Positions 6,851 to 15,389 of a stretch of 64,000 nucleotides of DNA are shown piece by piece. The DNA comes from UBA7960 sp964624065 (GTDB lineage Bacteria; Bacteroidota; Bacteroidia; Bacteroidales; UBA7960): assembly GCA_964624065.1 (NCBI GenBank), contig CAZUWF010000008.1, positions 1 to 64,000 of the forward strand, read 5' to 3'. Position 1 is the stretch's first letter. The number at the start of each line of letters is the position of its first letter. A model generated the notes under the pieces. That model was not told where the DNA came from. It did no database searches and worked only from the letters and a program-made list of their open reading frames with translations. A program made the position numbers and the translations under genes.

Positions 6851-7318
6851 ATGACAACGTTAATTTTTAAAAAAGAAATACACGCCACTGCCCAAAAAGT
6901 GTATGAAACCATGTTGGGCTTAAAAGACAAAAGGACCTACCAATATTGGACTTCGGAATTTAATCCCACCTCCACGTACGAAGGAAGCTGGGTAGAAGCA
7001 GCCAAAATTTATTTTGTGGCCGTTGACGAAAACGGGAAAAAGGGCGGAATGGTTTCAAAAATTGATGCACTCCAACCAGCCCGATTTGTTTCCATTATGC
7101 ATTACGGTTTTTTGGATGGCGAGGTGGAAATAACCACTGGCGAGCAAGTAGAGAAATGGGCCGGCGGAAAGGAAAATTATTCATTTCAGGAGAATAATGA
7201 GATAACAACACTTACGGTAGAAATTGATGTTGTTGAAGAATATTTGGACTTTTTCAATCAAAGCTACCCAATGGCATTAGAAAAATTAAAAGGAATTTCG
7301 GAATTACAAACAATTTAA
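6851..7318 (+). CDS. SRPBCC (START/Bet v1-like) domain protein
   Basis: 155 residues fitting the AHSA1/SRPBCC fold: an N-terminal strand TLIFKKEIHATAQKVYETML, a YQYWTSEFNPTSTYEGSW segment, repeated beta strands (MVSKIDALQPARFVSIMHYG), and a C-terminal helix EEYLDFFNQSYPMALEKLKG. Such proteins bind hydrophobic ligands in a central cavity; the ligand here is unknown. The gene is 12 bases upstream of a PhnB/VOC-like gene, and small SRPBCC and VOC proteins often sit together in Bacteroidota. Cytoplasmic, no signal peptide. Confidence 0.8.
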   Translation: MTTLIFKKEIHATAQKVYETMLGLKDKRTYQYWTSEFNPTSTYEGSWVEAAKIYFVAVDENGKKGGMVSKIDALQPARFVSIMHYGFLDGEVEITTGEQVEKWAGGKENYSFQENNEITTLTVEIDVVEEYLDFFNQSYPMALEKLKGISELQTI

Positions 7319-7330
7319 ATTTTACAAAAA

Positions 7331-7768
7331 ATGGCAACAGTAAACACCTATTTAAACTTTTGTGGAAACTGCGAAGACGCATTCAACTTTTACAAATCTG
7401 TATTTGGAGGGGAATTTTCATACATCGGACGATTTGGAGAAATGCCAGATAGCGGCCACGCAAATATGCCCGAAGCAGACAAAAATAAAATTATGCACGT
7501 GAGCCTACCAATCGGTTCAACCATTTTAATGGGATCCGACAGTGTGGGAGAATGGGCGCCAGCATTTGTGCAAGGCAATAATTTTTCGATTTCAATTAAC
7601 ACCGAAAGCAAGGAAGAAGCAGACAGGTTGTTCAGCGGACTTTCGATAGGCGGACAAGTTACAATGCCAATGGCTGACACTTTTTGGGGTGCATATTTCG
7701 GAATGCTGGCAGACAAGTTTGGAGTAAACTGGATGGTAAATTTTGATCAACCCCACGGCGAACAATAA
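7331..7768 (+). CDS. PhnB-like VOC family protein
   Basis: 145 residues. It opens VNTYLNFCGNCEDAFNFYKS and continues VFGGEFSYIGRFGEMP, the signature start of the PhnB/glyoxalase-like VOC family, and ends with WGAYFGMLADKFGVNWMVNF, the second betaalphabeta half. The catalytic role of these DUF1338/3-demethylubiquinone-9-like proteins is uncertain; metal ligands of true glyoxalases are not all present. It forms a likely operon with the SRPBCC gene. Confidence 0.85.
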   Translation: MATVNTYLNFCGNCEDAFNFYKSVFGGEFSYIGRFGEMPDSGHANMPEADKNKIMHVSLPIGSTILMGSDSVGEWAPAFVQGNNFSISINTESKEEADRLFSGLSIGGQVTMPMADTFWGAYFGMLADKFGVNWMVNFDQPHGEQ

Positions 7769-7837
7769 AACAAACGATAAAAGCAGAAGGCAAGGCACAA
7801 CACCAACCCCTGCCCGTCAAGGGCAAAAATTCACCTC

Positions 7838-7884
7838 CAACCACCCCGTTCAAACCATTTTTGGGCGGGGTTGTCTTTTTTTTT
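7838..7884 (+). terminator. intrinsic terminator after the VOC gene
   Basis: CAACCACCCCG and CGGGGTTG form a stem around a loop of about 17 bases, followed by a T-run to 7884. It is closely similar to the terminator at 9412-9457, including the sequence downstream of the T-run. Confidence 0.75.
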
Positions 7885-8452
7885 ATACAGCTTCGGATTG
7901 GGATTTTGAGATGATTGAATTGTATGCTGCAAAGTCAAAACTGGAGGTGTTCCAAAAAAACAGGTATGTTTTCTAGAAAAATGCAGCTCGGCAGCTATTT
8001 TTGTACTTGGGTGAGATCCTTATTGGGTGAAATTTTGCACGAGTTGTAACCCAAGGACCCAAACCTGTTTTGATTTAGCTCGAAAACAATGGAGGGGGGT
8101 GAAGGCAATTAATTGCTCGTATGGACGAAGAGGCAAAAACCTAATCACCCAAATAAGTGTTTTTCGGCTTTTTATGCCGGTCCTCGCAACCGGTTATTAT
8201 TCATTCATCACTTTTAGGTAAAGAGATATGTTTTACCTTTGCGGTTGCGCAACCGGTATAGGCTTGTGGGCCACAGGCGGGTTAAGAGATCAATAAAACA
8301 TAATGCCTCTCAACACCTTTTCGGTGTACCCATATTTTTTTGCTTCGAACGGCGAAACTCTAACGAATACCTTCGAAAAATTTAAACCTTGCGGGCAACA
8401 CCGCCGCAGAATCAAGGACCAAAACGCTAACTGCAAGCAAAAATTACCAAAT

Positions 8453-8460
8453 TAATTTTG
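8453..8460 (+). promoter_or_regulatory. -7 box for the ion-channel gene
   Basis: TAATTTTG fits TAnnTTTG and lies 25 bases before the ATG. No clear -33 TTTG is visible. Confidence 0.45.
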
Positions 8461-8484
8461 AATATTAAAAACGATTGATTATAA

Positions 8485-9306
8485 ATGGAAAAGAAAACAA
8501 CCACATTAGTAAAAAACTTTATTTCGGACAAGTCTTTTGAATGGTTTATTGGTGGAGTGATTACAGTTAACTGCGCATTTATTGGCATTGAAACATATTT
8601 CGAAAATCAATTTATTTTAACAATTCAAAACATTGCTCTTGGTATTTTTACTGTTGAGATAATTTTGAGATGGATGGCAAGGGATAGCATAAAGAGGTTT
8701 TTTTCTGATGGGTGGAATTTGTTTGACCTTACCATAGTTTTAATTAGTTACATACCTGAGCAGATTTTTACAGATGCCTCTATTATTACCACCCTTAGAA
8801 TTCTTCGTGTATTCAGGATATTCCGACTATTAAGGGCTTTCCCCGAACTCAAACTAATGACCTCTGTTCTAATCCGTTCCCTTTCTACATTATTCTACAA
8901 TGGCTTATTTTTCTTTGTTTTTATGTATCTGTTTGCAATTGTTGGCATTACGCTGTTCAGGCTGCCTACAGAGGAAACTGCCGACGTTTTTGATCAGAAA
9001 GCTCTAACAGAGTATTTAAGCAAAGTGCCAAATGCACCTGGAATATCTCCCGACCCGTATGGCACTCTGGGAGAAACAATGTTCACTCTTTTTAGGATCC
9101 TTACGGGAGAAGATTGGACTGACCTGCGGTACAATCTAGTTCAAGCCAGCAAAATGAACGTAATTGATGTCAACGAAAAAATCATTACCATCTACCATGT
9201 TTCTTGGTTTGTTGTTGCAACGTTTTTATTGCTGAATTTACTAGTTGGAGCAATTTTGAACAACTACCAAATTGTGATGGCAGAACTTAAAAGCAAAAAA
9301 AACTGA
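8485..9306 (+). CDS. single-domain voltage-gated cation channel (BacNav/Cav-like)
   Basis: 273 residues with six membrane segments. S2 holds Glu59 and S3 Asp81; S4 (residues 103-119) has Arg at 105, 108, 111, 114 and 117, every third position, as in voltage sensors. The pore follows from about 135, with the selectivity filter LTGEDWTD at 206-213 and S6 at 238-262 (FLLLNLLVGAILNN). Four subunits would form a channel in the inner membrane. NaChBac-type filters read LESW; the TGEDW form here is instead like domain II of animal Cav channels, with two acidic residues that could favour Ca2+. The C-terminus is short, lacking a long coiled coil. Confidence 0.9.
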   Translation: MEKKTTTLVKNFISDKSFEWFIGGVITVNCAFIGIETYFENQFILTIQNIALGIFTVEIILRWMARDSIKRFFSDGWNLFDLTIVLISYIPEQIFTDASIITTLRILRVFRIFRLLRAFPELKLMTSVLIRSLSTLFYNGLFFFVFMYLFAIVGITLFRLPTEETADVFDQKALTEYLSKVPNAPGISPDPYGTLGETMFTLFRILTGEDWTDLRYNLVQASKMNVIDVNEKIITIYHVSWFVVATFLLLNLLVGAILNNYQIVMAELKSKKN

Positions 9307-9411
9307 TCATTTGCTCCAATGAATGAATTTGAGGCAAAACTTGTCGGGAAGTATCCAGGGTAACCGATTTAACACTCCCATTTGCTGCTCGTCAATTGCG
9401 GAAACATACCA

Positions 9412-9457
9412 ACAACCACTCCGTTCAAACTGTTTTGGACGGGGTTGTCTTTTTTTG
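9412..9457 (+). terminator. intrinsic terminator after the channel gene
   Basis: ACAACCACTCCGT and ACGGGGTTGT pair around a ~12-base loop, followed by a run of seven to eight T. It is about 105 bases past the channel stop. Confidence 0.75.
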
Positions 9458-9554
9458 GTGCAGCCTCAGGTTGGATTTTGAGTAGAATGCCCCGAATGCA
9501 CGGAAGCCAAGAGAGGAGGATTTCGAACAAATTCTCTAGTTTGTTTGAGCCAGA

Positions 9555-12347
9555 TTATTCCAAAGTTTCCTCACCCAACCTGATCCTTTTGGCCTTATCT
9601 TCGGCCTGGTCAACAATTCGCTGGGCATTTGCTTCCCCCTCTCTTTCAACTCGCGAAGCTTGGTCTTCGGCCTTGGCAACCAGTATGTTTCCTGCTTGCC
9701 TTGCCAACATTCGTTGAAGCTCGTTGGGTGCATCATCCTCAAGCCTTTTGGCTTTGGTGGCTGCCTCGTCCCGTATTGCCTGTGCAATCCTCCTAGACTC
9801 CTGCCTCACGTTTTGGGCCTGATGCCGGGCTTGTTCCAAGAAAGCAATTATGCGAGCTTCCAGCCGGGCGTCAATAGCTTTAACAACCTCGTCCACTTGA
9901 TTGGTTATGGCTGCGGTTACTTGTTGTTGAGCCTGATCGGTAATTTGAGTAATACCTGCAGCCATAACCTGACCAAGGTCGATGTTCACCAGCGGATTGG
10001 TGAACGTGCCGCCTATTTTGGCCTCGAGCCTTACATTTTCACCCACATCAATGTTTAATCCGCGGGCTGCTGCCTTTTGCTGCAAGTCATTGACAACCCC
10101 CATTGCTTGAGTGCCGATCTGCGAGCGCGGAACGTATAGCAAAACGGTGTAATCCAAAATCTGGTCAAATCCTATGCTTCCTCCAACCTGGACACTTGAT
10201 TGTCCGATCCTGAAATCAAAGGGCCTGGCAGTTACCCTTCCGTTACCAATTTCGAAAAGCACCAATATGTCGTTAACAATAAAGCTTTCGAGCTTTGGGA
10301 GATGGGTTAAACGAGCTATTTTTCGCATTGCGGGGATGCCCTGAACGCTTACGTTTTGCGAATTAAACCTACCCGACCCAGAAAGGGTTTGTGGCTGGGG
10401 AAACATATTTTGGTCAAGCATTCCGTTTAGAACAAGCGTGGCGGAAAATTTTCCGGATGAGTGATGGGCAATTGGCGCAAGCATCCGAAACGTTTCGAAA
10501 GCCTTGAAGGACTTTTGAATGTCGAGGCCTCTCATATCAAGATTCATTTCAACAACTGGGCCTTTGGGGTGGTAGGCATACTTGCCTGAAAGATTGAGGT
10601 TTCCGCCAAGCACCTTCATACTCAAGTTGTTTAGGTTGGCAACCCCTTCATTAATCGCAATTCTCCCAACCACGTCTGTGAGTTCCAGGTCGCCATAATG
10701 CACCTTGTCGAATTTTCCGCTAAATTTGAAGTTGAGATTTGGAGGTATCCTTATGGCAGAGATGGGTTGGCTGCCTTGTGAACCCTTTGCATCTCGACCT
10801 TCCATAAGGAGGTTAAGATCGAAAAAGCTTGAGTTAACGTCCAAGTTACCTGCAAGCATCTGTTTGTCGAGTGCAAAACCAATGATGTTGTCAACCCTTC
10901 CATTGGCAACCAAGTCGCTTTGGTTTACAACTGCCGAAAATTGGTTTACCTGCAAGAACCTAGGCGACAACTGCGCGTCTATGGATTTGATTTGGGCATT
11001 GAATTCGCCCCTTGAATCAGAAAGATGTATGTTTTTTCCGTTAAGGTAACCCTCGGCGGCAAACCTATCGTACCGCCCGCCATTCACGTCTGACATTTTT
11101 CCGGCAATTTTTAAATCCCCATCAATAATCCCTTCCAGTTTGGTTCCTTCTTCCAGCGGGTAAAACTGCCCTACTTGCCCTAGGTCAACCTTGCCTTTGA
11201 TAAAAACGTCAAAAAGCGGGTCAGAAATCAAATTTTCAAGCATTACCTTCCCTTCAACAGGATTTTTTCCCAATAGCATCCTGAATTGCGAAACATTTAA
11301 TACCGTTTCGTCGGCGGTTTTTCCAGGATTATAAATTTCGGCATTTAGGTTTACATTGCTAACCGACAACGGCATTAGGGGATATTTGAACCAACCCTCC
11401 TTAACCCATAGGTTGACACCAAAAGGGGGAAGGGTTTCTTCAAACATTGAACCTTTGATGTAACCATTGAGTTGTAGAGTTCCGCCACCTTCTACAGACT
11501 CGAAGTCCTTGTAATAAATGGCCGGGAGCAACGAAATGAAGTTCTTGAATTCCGACCTTGCAGCCGCAAAGCTCAAATCAAACTCGGTGGAGGTTTCTTT
11601 GAGAGCCACGTACCCTTCAAAACTAACCGGAAGGGAATTGAGAAGGGCTTCGTTTTCATTGAAGGTGTATATCTTGTTCTCAAGGTCGGCTTCAACATCT
11701 GCATTAACCTTGGCTTCTACCTTGCTAAGCATTGGTACTCCCGCATAGCTCACGCTTAACGAGCCAATCCGGGCGTTGCGAGTCGAAATGGTGGTAACCG
11801 ACTTGGTGAGGTCGCCCCTTAGCACCAAGTCAAACCCTTCGGCAAAAACATCAATCCCCGATTTTTTGTCGATGTATGAAATGAACCCGCCATTTATCTC
11901 AACCCTTTTTAGTTTCAGCAAAAATCCGGATTTTTCATCTTTTCCGTCTTCATTTACTATATCCCAGTTGGCATCACCATTTTGAAGAACCCTGAGATGC
12001 AGCGCTGCATTATCAAATTTTACCCGCGAAATTTCAAAACCTGACTTCTTGAAGAGGCTGAAAAAGTTAAATCCGATTGAAGACCGCCCTATATGGGCCA
12101 GGGTGTCGCCATCGAACTCTCCCTTTCCCACCACTGAAAAATCATTGACCACTAACGCAACGCGAGGGAAGCTCCTTAAAAGCGAAATGTTAAACTTACC
12201 AAAATCAAGGCGGGCATCCAAACCCCGACTTAGCTCAATCTTGATCATTTCTGTGATTTTGCTTTTGAAGAGAAAGGGTGTGATTAGCACGAGAACTAGT
12301 AGTGTTGCAAGTGCCACAAAAACGCTTTTGATTGATTTTTTTGACAT
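9555..12347 (-). CDS. AsmA-family envelope protein
   Basis: 930 residues. It has an N-terminal signal anchor (MSKKSIKSVFVALATLLVLV) followed by ARLDFGKFNISLLRSFPRV, typical of AsmA-like proteins, long beta-rich repeats forming the bridge-like body, and the AsmA C-terminal region (VQVGGSIGFDQILDYTVLL, then ARGLNIDVGENVRLEAKIGG). AsmA proteins are thought to move phospholipids between membranes. The last ~120 residues are an unusual Ala/Arg/Gln/Glu-rich helix (EARIIAFLEQARHQAQNVRQ, DEAATKAKRLEDDAP), predicted coiled coil. The longest frame starts at 12386, but a TAATTTTG box at 12388-12395 would put transcription start near 12381, so the ATG at 12345-12347 is used. Divergent from the amylase gene. 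Confidence 0.85.
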   Translation of the reverse strand: MSKKSIKSVFVALATLLVLVLITPFLFKSKITEMIKIELSRGLDARLDFGKFNISLLRSFPRVALVVNDFSVVGKGEFDGDTLAHIGRSSIGFNFFSLFKKSGFEISRVKFDNAALHLRVLQNGDANWDIVNEDGKDEKSGFLLKLKRVEINGGFISYIDKKSGIDVFAEGFDLVLRGDLTKSVTTISTRNARIGSLSVSYAGVPMLSKVEAKVNADVEADLENKIYTFNENEALLNSLPVSFEGYVALKETSTEFDLSFAAARSEFKNFISLLPAIYYKDFESVEGGGTLQLNGYIKGSMFEETLPPFGVNLWVKEGWFKYPLMPLSVSNVNLNAEIYNPGKTADETVLNVSQFRMLLGKNPVEGKVMLENLISDPLFDVFIKGKVDLGQVGQFYPLEEGTKLEGIIDGDLKIAGKMSDVNGGRYDRFAAEGYLNGKNIHLSDSRGEFNAQIKSIDAQLSPRFLQVNQFSAVVNQSDLVANGRVDNIIGFALDKQMLAGNLDVNSSFFDLNLLMEGRDAKGSQGSQPISAIRIPPNLNFKFSGKFDKVHYGDLELTDVVGRIAINEGVANLNNLSMKVLGGNLNLSGKYAYHPKGPVVEMNLDMRGLDIQKSFKAFETFRMLAPIAHHSSGKFSATLVLNGMLDQNMFPQPQTLSGSGRFNSQNVSVQGIPAMRKIARLTHLPKLESFIVNDILVLFEIGNGRVTARPFDFRIGQSSVQVGGSIGFDQILDYTVLLYVPRSQIGTQAMGVVNDLQQKAAARGLNIDVGENVRLEAKIGGTFTNPLVNIDLGQVMAAGITQITDQAQQQVTAAITNQVDEVVKAIDARLEARIIAFLEQARHQAQNVRQESRRIAQAIRDEAATKAKRLEDDAPNELQRMLARQAGNILVAKAEDQASRVEREGEANAQRIVDQAEDKAKRIRLGEETLE

Positions 12348-12387
12348 GGTTTTCAGGTCAATAGTGTTAAATCTGTGCCGAATCATA

Positions 12388-12395
12388 CAAAATTA
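12388..12395 (-). promoter_or_regulatory. -7 box for the AsmA-like gene
   Basis: TAATTTTG on the minus strand, TAnnTTTG type. It nearly abuts the opposing box at 12398-12405, so the two divergent genes share a very compact promoter region. Confidence 0.5.
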
Positions 12396-12397
12396 CC

Positions 12398-12405
12398 TAT
12401 TTTTG
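12398..12405 (+). promoter_or_regulatory. -7 box for the amylase gene
   Basis: TATTTTTG, TAnnTTTG type, 57 bases before the chosen ATG at 12462. It excludes the longest frame start at 12375, which would be untranscribed. Confidence 0.5.
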
Positions 12406-12461
12406 TCGAATGGAATTTAATCGTTTGGACTTGCGTCCTCTTTTTACAAATACTGGATAAG

Positions 12462-15341
12462 ATGAGAGCTAATTTTTTGAAAATCCTGGTTAACAGTTTT
12501 GTCAGCCTGCTGGTTTTTGGTTCGCAAATTCAAGGTCAGGTTACCCCAAATCCGGCGCTACCAACCCCTAACGGCCCGGTGGTATTAACTTTCAATGCTG
12601 CCGGCACCGAGCTAGCGGGGTTCACGGGCAATGTTTACGCACATACCGGGGTTACCATTGCAGGGGCTGCCAACCCTGCCGACAATGGCCGTTGGAAATT
12701 CGTAATAGGCAGCTGGGGAAACAACACCAACCAGCCCCAACTAACCAACATTTCACCAAACATTTGGCAGCTGACAATTGGGCCAAGCATACGAGAATTT
12801 TACGGCGTACCTGCCAATCTAACAATTACCGAGATCTGCTTAGTGATTAGATCTGCAACAGGTCCTAGCTCTTGGCTGCAAACCCGCCCCGACATTTTCA
12901 TAACACTTGCCCAACCTGGGCTAGCATTGACCATTACCTCTCCTACGGCACCGCGTCCAATTGTTGAGATAAATCAAACCATTTCACTTGCAGGTACGGC
13001 CAATCAGGCCTTGTCGCTCAAACTTTTTATCGAAAATGTTGAAGTTGCCCAACAAACTTCGGCAACTCCCGCCACCATCAACCTTTCGCATCCATACCTT
13101 GCCCAATCGCTTGGCCGCAAAAATTTTAGATTTGTTGCAACGGGCGAAAACAACCAAACAAGAGAAACCACGGGGTATGTTTTCGTGAGGGGGCCGAGTA
13201 CTGTTGCCGCACTGCCACAGGGGGTAAGGGCAGGGGCAAACTATATTGGCAACTCAACCGTTACACTGGTGCTGCATGATCCTCCAGCCCTTAAAAACAA
13301 TGTGTTTGTTATTGGCGACTTCAACAATTGGGAGTTGACAGAAAACCATTTTATGAACCGCACCCCCGACGGAAAATTTTACTGGACAACAATTTCAGGG
13401 TTGACAAGCGGTACGGAGTACGGCTACCAGTATTACATTGATGGGCAAATTACCATTGCCGACCCTTACACCCATAAGGTGCTGGACCCGAGCAACGACG
13501 GATGGATACCGGCTTTCAACTACCCCAACCTTAAACCCTACCCAACCGGAAAAACCACCGGAATGGTAAGCATTATTCACCCCGGAAGGCCTGCCTACCA
13601 ATGGGAGGCTACAGGTTTCACCCCACCTGCCAAGGGAGGTTTGGTAATTTACGAGCTTTTGATTCGAGATTTTGCTGACACCCGCGCCATAAAAACCGTG
13701 ATGGACTCGCTTAATTACCTCCAAAACCTTGGAGTTAACGTAATAGGGCTAATGCCTATAAACGAATTTGAGGGAAACAACTCCTGGGGCTACAACCCCG
13801 CCTTTTACTTTGCCACCGACAAGGCCTACGGAACAATTAACGATTACAAGAAGTTTATTGACGAATGCCACAAGCGGGGCATTGCCGTTACAGTTGATAT
13901 GGTTTTAAATCACAGTTTCGGCCAATCGCCACTGATTCACATGTACCCTGGAAATAATTGGTGGGCGCCAGGACCCAACAATCCTTGGTACAATCAGACT
14001 TGTCCTCACCAGCCTTGGTGTTGGGGCGCAGACTTCAACCACCTCAGCATTTCCACCCAAGAATTTGCTGACAGGGTAAACGAGTTTTGGCTCACGGAGT
14101 TCAAGGTGGACGGATTCAGATTCGACTTTACCAAGGGTTTCACCAACGTTCAAACGGCCAACCAGGGTTGGGATTACGACCAAGTGAGAGTAATGTTGCT
14201 AAAACGGATGGCTGATCACATTTGGAACATAAATCCTAATGCATATGTCATTTTGGAGCATTTTACGGCAAATACCGAAGAAAAGGAACTAGCCGAATAT
14301 AGGGCCGCAGAAGGAAGGGGAATGCTAGTTTGGGGCAATATGAATCACAATTACAGCGAGGCCTCAATGGGCCACAACGACAACAATAAATCAAACCTCA
14401 CCTGGGGTTATCACGGCAGCAGGGGTTGGTTATTTCCTCACCTGGTTTCTTATATGGAGAGCCACGACGAGGACAGAATGATGTACCGCAATCTTAACTG
14501 GGGAAACAGCTCGGGCACCTATGATGTCAAAAACCTGAATACAGGCCTTAAAAGGCTTGAACTTGCCGCCACATTTTTCTTTACAATGCCCGGACCAAAA
14601 ATGATTTGGCAGTTTGGCGAGCTCGGTTACGATTATTCAATCAATTACTGCCCAAACGGAACCATCAATGATGGTTGCCGTCTCGATCCAAAACCGGTAC
14701 GATGGGATTATTTCAACAATGCCAATCGAAAAAATGTTTACAACGTTTTCTCTCTCCTTGCAAAATTAAAGAACAGCCACCAGGTATTCTCCACCAATCA
14801 GGTTAATATGGACGTTGTTGGTGCCCTCAAAAGGATAAACCTTACTCACGCCACCAATAGGGTTACGGTATTAGGCAACTTTGGAGTAACCACCCTGGCC
14901 ATCAACCCCAATTTTCAAGAAACAGGCGAGTGGCACGAGTATTTCTCCGGGGCAGTGCTCAATGTTACCAATCCAACTGGGCACATTGCATTGCAACCTG
15001 GCGAGTACAGGCTTTACTCCAAAACTCCCTTTCCTCCACACGGACTGCCGCTTAGCAGCACCGAGCCAGAACAAAATGTGCTTCAAGAGGCCAATGTGTA
15101 CCCCAATCCATCCACCGCCGGATTTTGGTTCGAGTTTTACACGGCATCCTCAGGTAGAGCTAAGATAGAAGTTTTCAATTCGGCAGGCCAGGTGGTCTTC
15201 AAAAATGGATTTGAGGTCTCCTACGGAAACAACAAAACATACTGGGAAGGAAAGGCAGGAAACCAAAATTTGCCAGGAATGTACTTTTACAAAATTATTG
15301 CCGGAAACAATACCTTTACCGGAAAGGTAATCGTTAGGTAA
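12462..15341 (+). CDS. secreted GH13 alpha-amylase family protein with T9SS sorting domain
   Basis: 959 residues with a signal peptide (MRANFLKILVNSFVSLLVFG, cleavage after QIQG). An N-terminal beta region is followed by a CBM48-like module (NNVFVIGDFNNWELTENHF) and the GH13 barrel. The four conserved regions are visible: DMVLNHS, GFRFDF with nucleophile Asp555, VILEHF with acid Glu599, and ESHDED with Asp669. It should cleave alpha-glucans, with exact specificity unknown. The C-terminal ~80 residues (ANVYPNPSTAGFWFEF ... NLPGMYFYKIIAGN ... GKVIVR) form a type A T9SS sorting domain, so the enzyme is exported through the SprA translocon encoded at 38-45 kb and held at or released from the surface. 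Confidence 0.93.
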   Translation: MRANFLKILVNSFVSLLVFGSQIQGQVTPNPALPTPNGPVVLTFNAAGTELAGFTGNVYAHTGVTIAGAANPADNGRWKFVIGSWGNNTNQPQLTNISPNIWQLTIGPSIREFYGVPANLTITEICLVIRSATGPSSWLQTRPDIFITLAQPGLALTITSPTAPRPIVEINQTISLAGTANQALSLKLFIENVEVAQQTSATPATINLSHPYLAQSLGRKNFRFVATGENNQTRETTGYVFVRGPSTVAALPQGVRAGANYIGNSTVTLVLHDPPALKNNVFVIGDFNNWELTENHFMNRTPDGKFYWTTISGLTSGTEYGYQYYIDGQITIADPYTHKVLDPSNDGWIPAFNYPNLKPYPTGKTTGMVSIIHPGRPAYQWEATGFTPPAKGGLVIYELLIRDFADTRAIKTVMDSLNYLQNLGVNVIGLMPINEFEGNNSWGYNPAFYFATDKAYGTINDYKKFIDECHKRGIAVTVDMVLNHSFGQSPLIHMYPGNNWWAPGPNNPWYNQTCPHQPWCWGADFNHLSISTQEFADRVNEFWLTEFKVDGFRFDFTKGFTNVQTANQGWDYDQVRVMLLKRMADHIWNINPNAYVILEHFTANTEEKELAEYRAAEGRGMLVWGNMNHNYSEASMGHNDNNKSNLTWGYHGSRGWLFPHLVSYMESHDEDRMMYRNLNWGNSSGTYDVKNLNTGLKRLELAATFFFTMPGPKMIWQFGELGYDYSINYCPNGTINDGCRLDPKPVRWDYFNNANRKNVYNVFSLLAKLKNSHQVFSTNQVNMDVVGALKRINLTHATNRVTVLGNFGVTTLAINPNFQETGEWHEYFSGAVLNVTNPTGHIALQPGEYRLYSKTPFPPHGLPLSSTEPEQNVLQEANVYPNPSTAGFWFEFYTASSGRAKIEVFNSAGQVVFKNGFEVSYGNNKTYWEGKAGNQNLPGMYFYKIIAGNNTFTGKVIVR

Positions 15342-15389
15342 AAACAAATTGAGCCTCGACTTTAACTAGCAGTCAAAACCACAACATTT

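Larger units (their letters stand above)
7769..8484. other. intergenic stretch without a supported gene
   Basis: About 715 bases. It holds a terminator near the left end, plus-strand TAnnTTTG-like boxes at 7995-8002 and 8234-8241, a repeated GCAACCGGT motif around 8178 and 8249, and the channel-gene promoter at 8453. Short frames at 7743-7976 and 8027-8221 have no ribosome site or recognisable product. An unannotated small RNA from the 7995 or 8234 box is possible but unsupported. Confidence 0.45.

Noticed and set aside
6553..6870. 105-codon plus-strand frame before the SRPBCC gene
   Set aside because: It overlaps the next gene start, has no ribosome site and an unstructured composition.
7743..8221. 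Two short plus-strand frames between the VOC and channel genes
   Set aside because: The first runs through the terminator and its T-run; the second has no recognisable domain or start signal.
12375..12461. Upstream extension of the amylase (start at 12375)
   Set aside because: It begins before the TATTTTTG box and would place a long hydrophobic stretch before a normal signal peptide.
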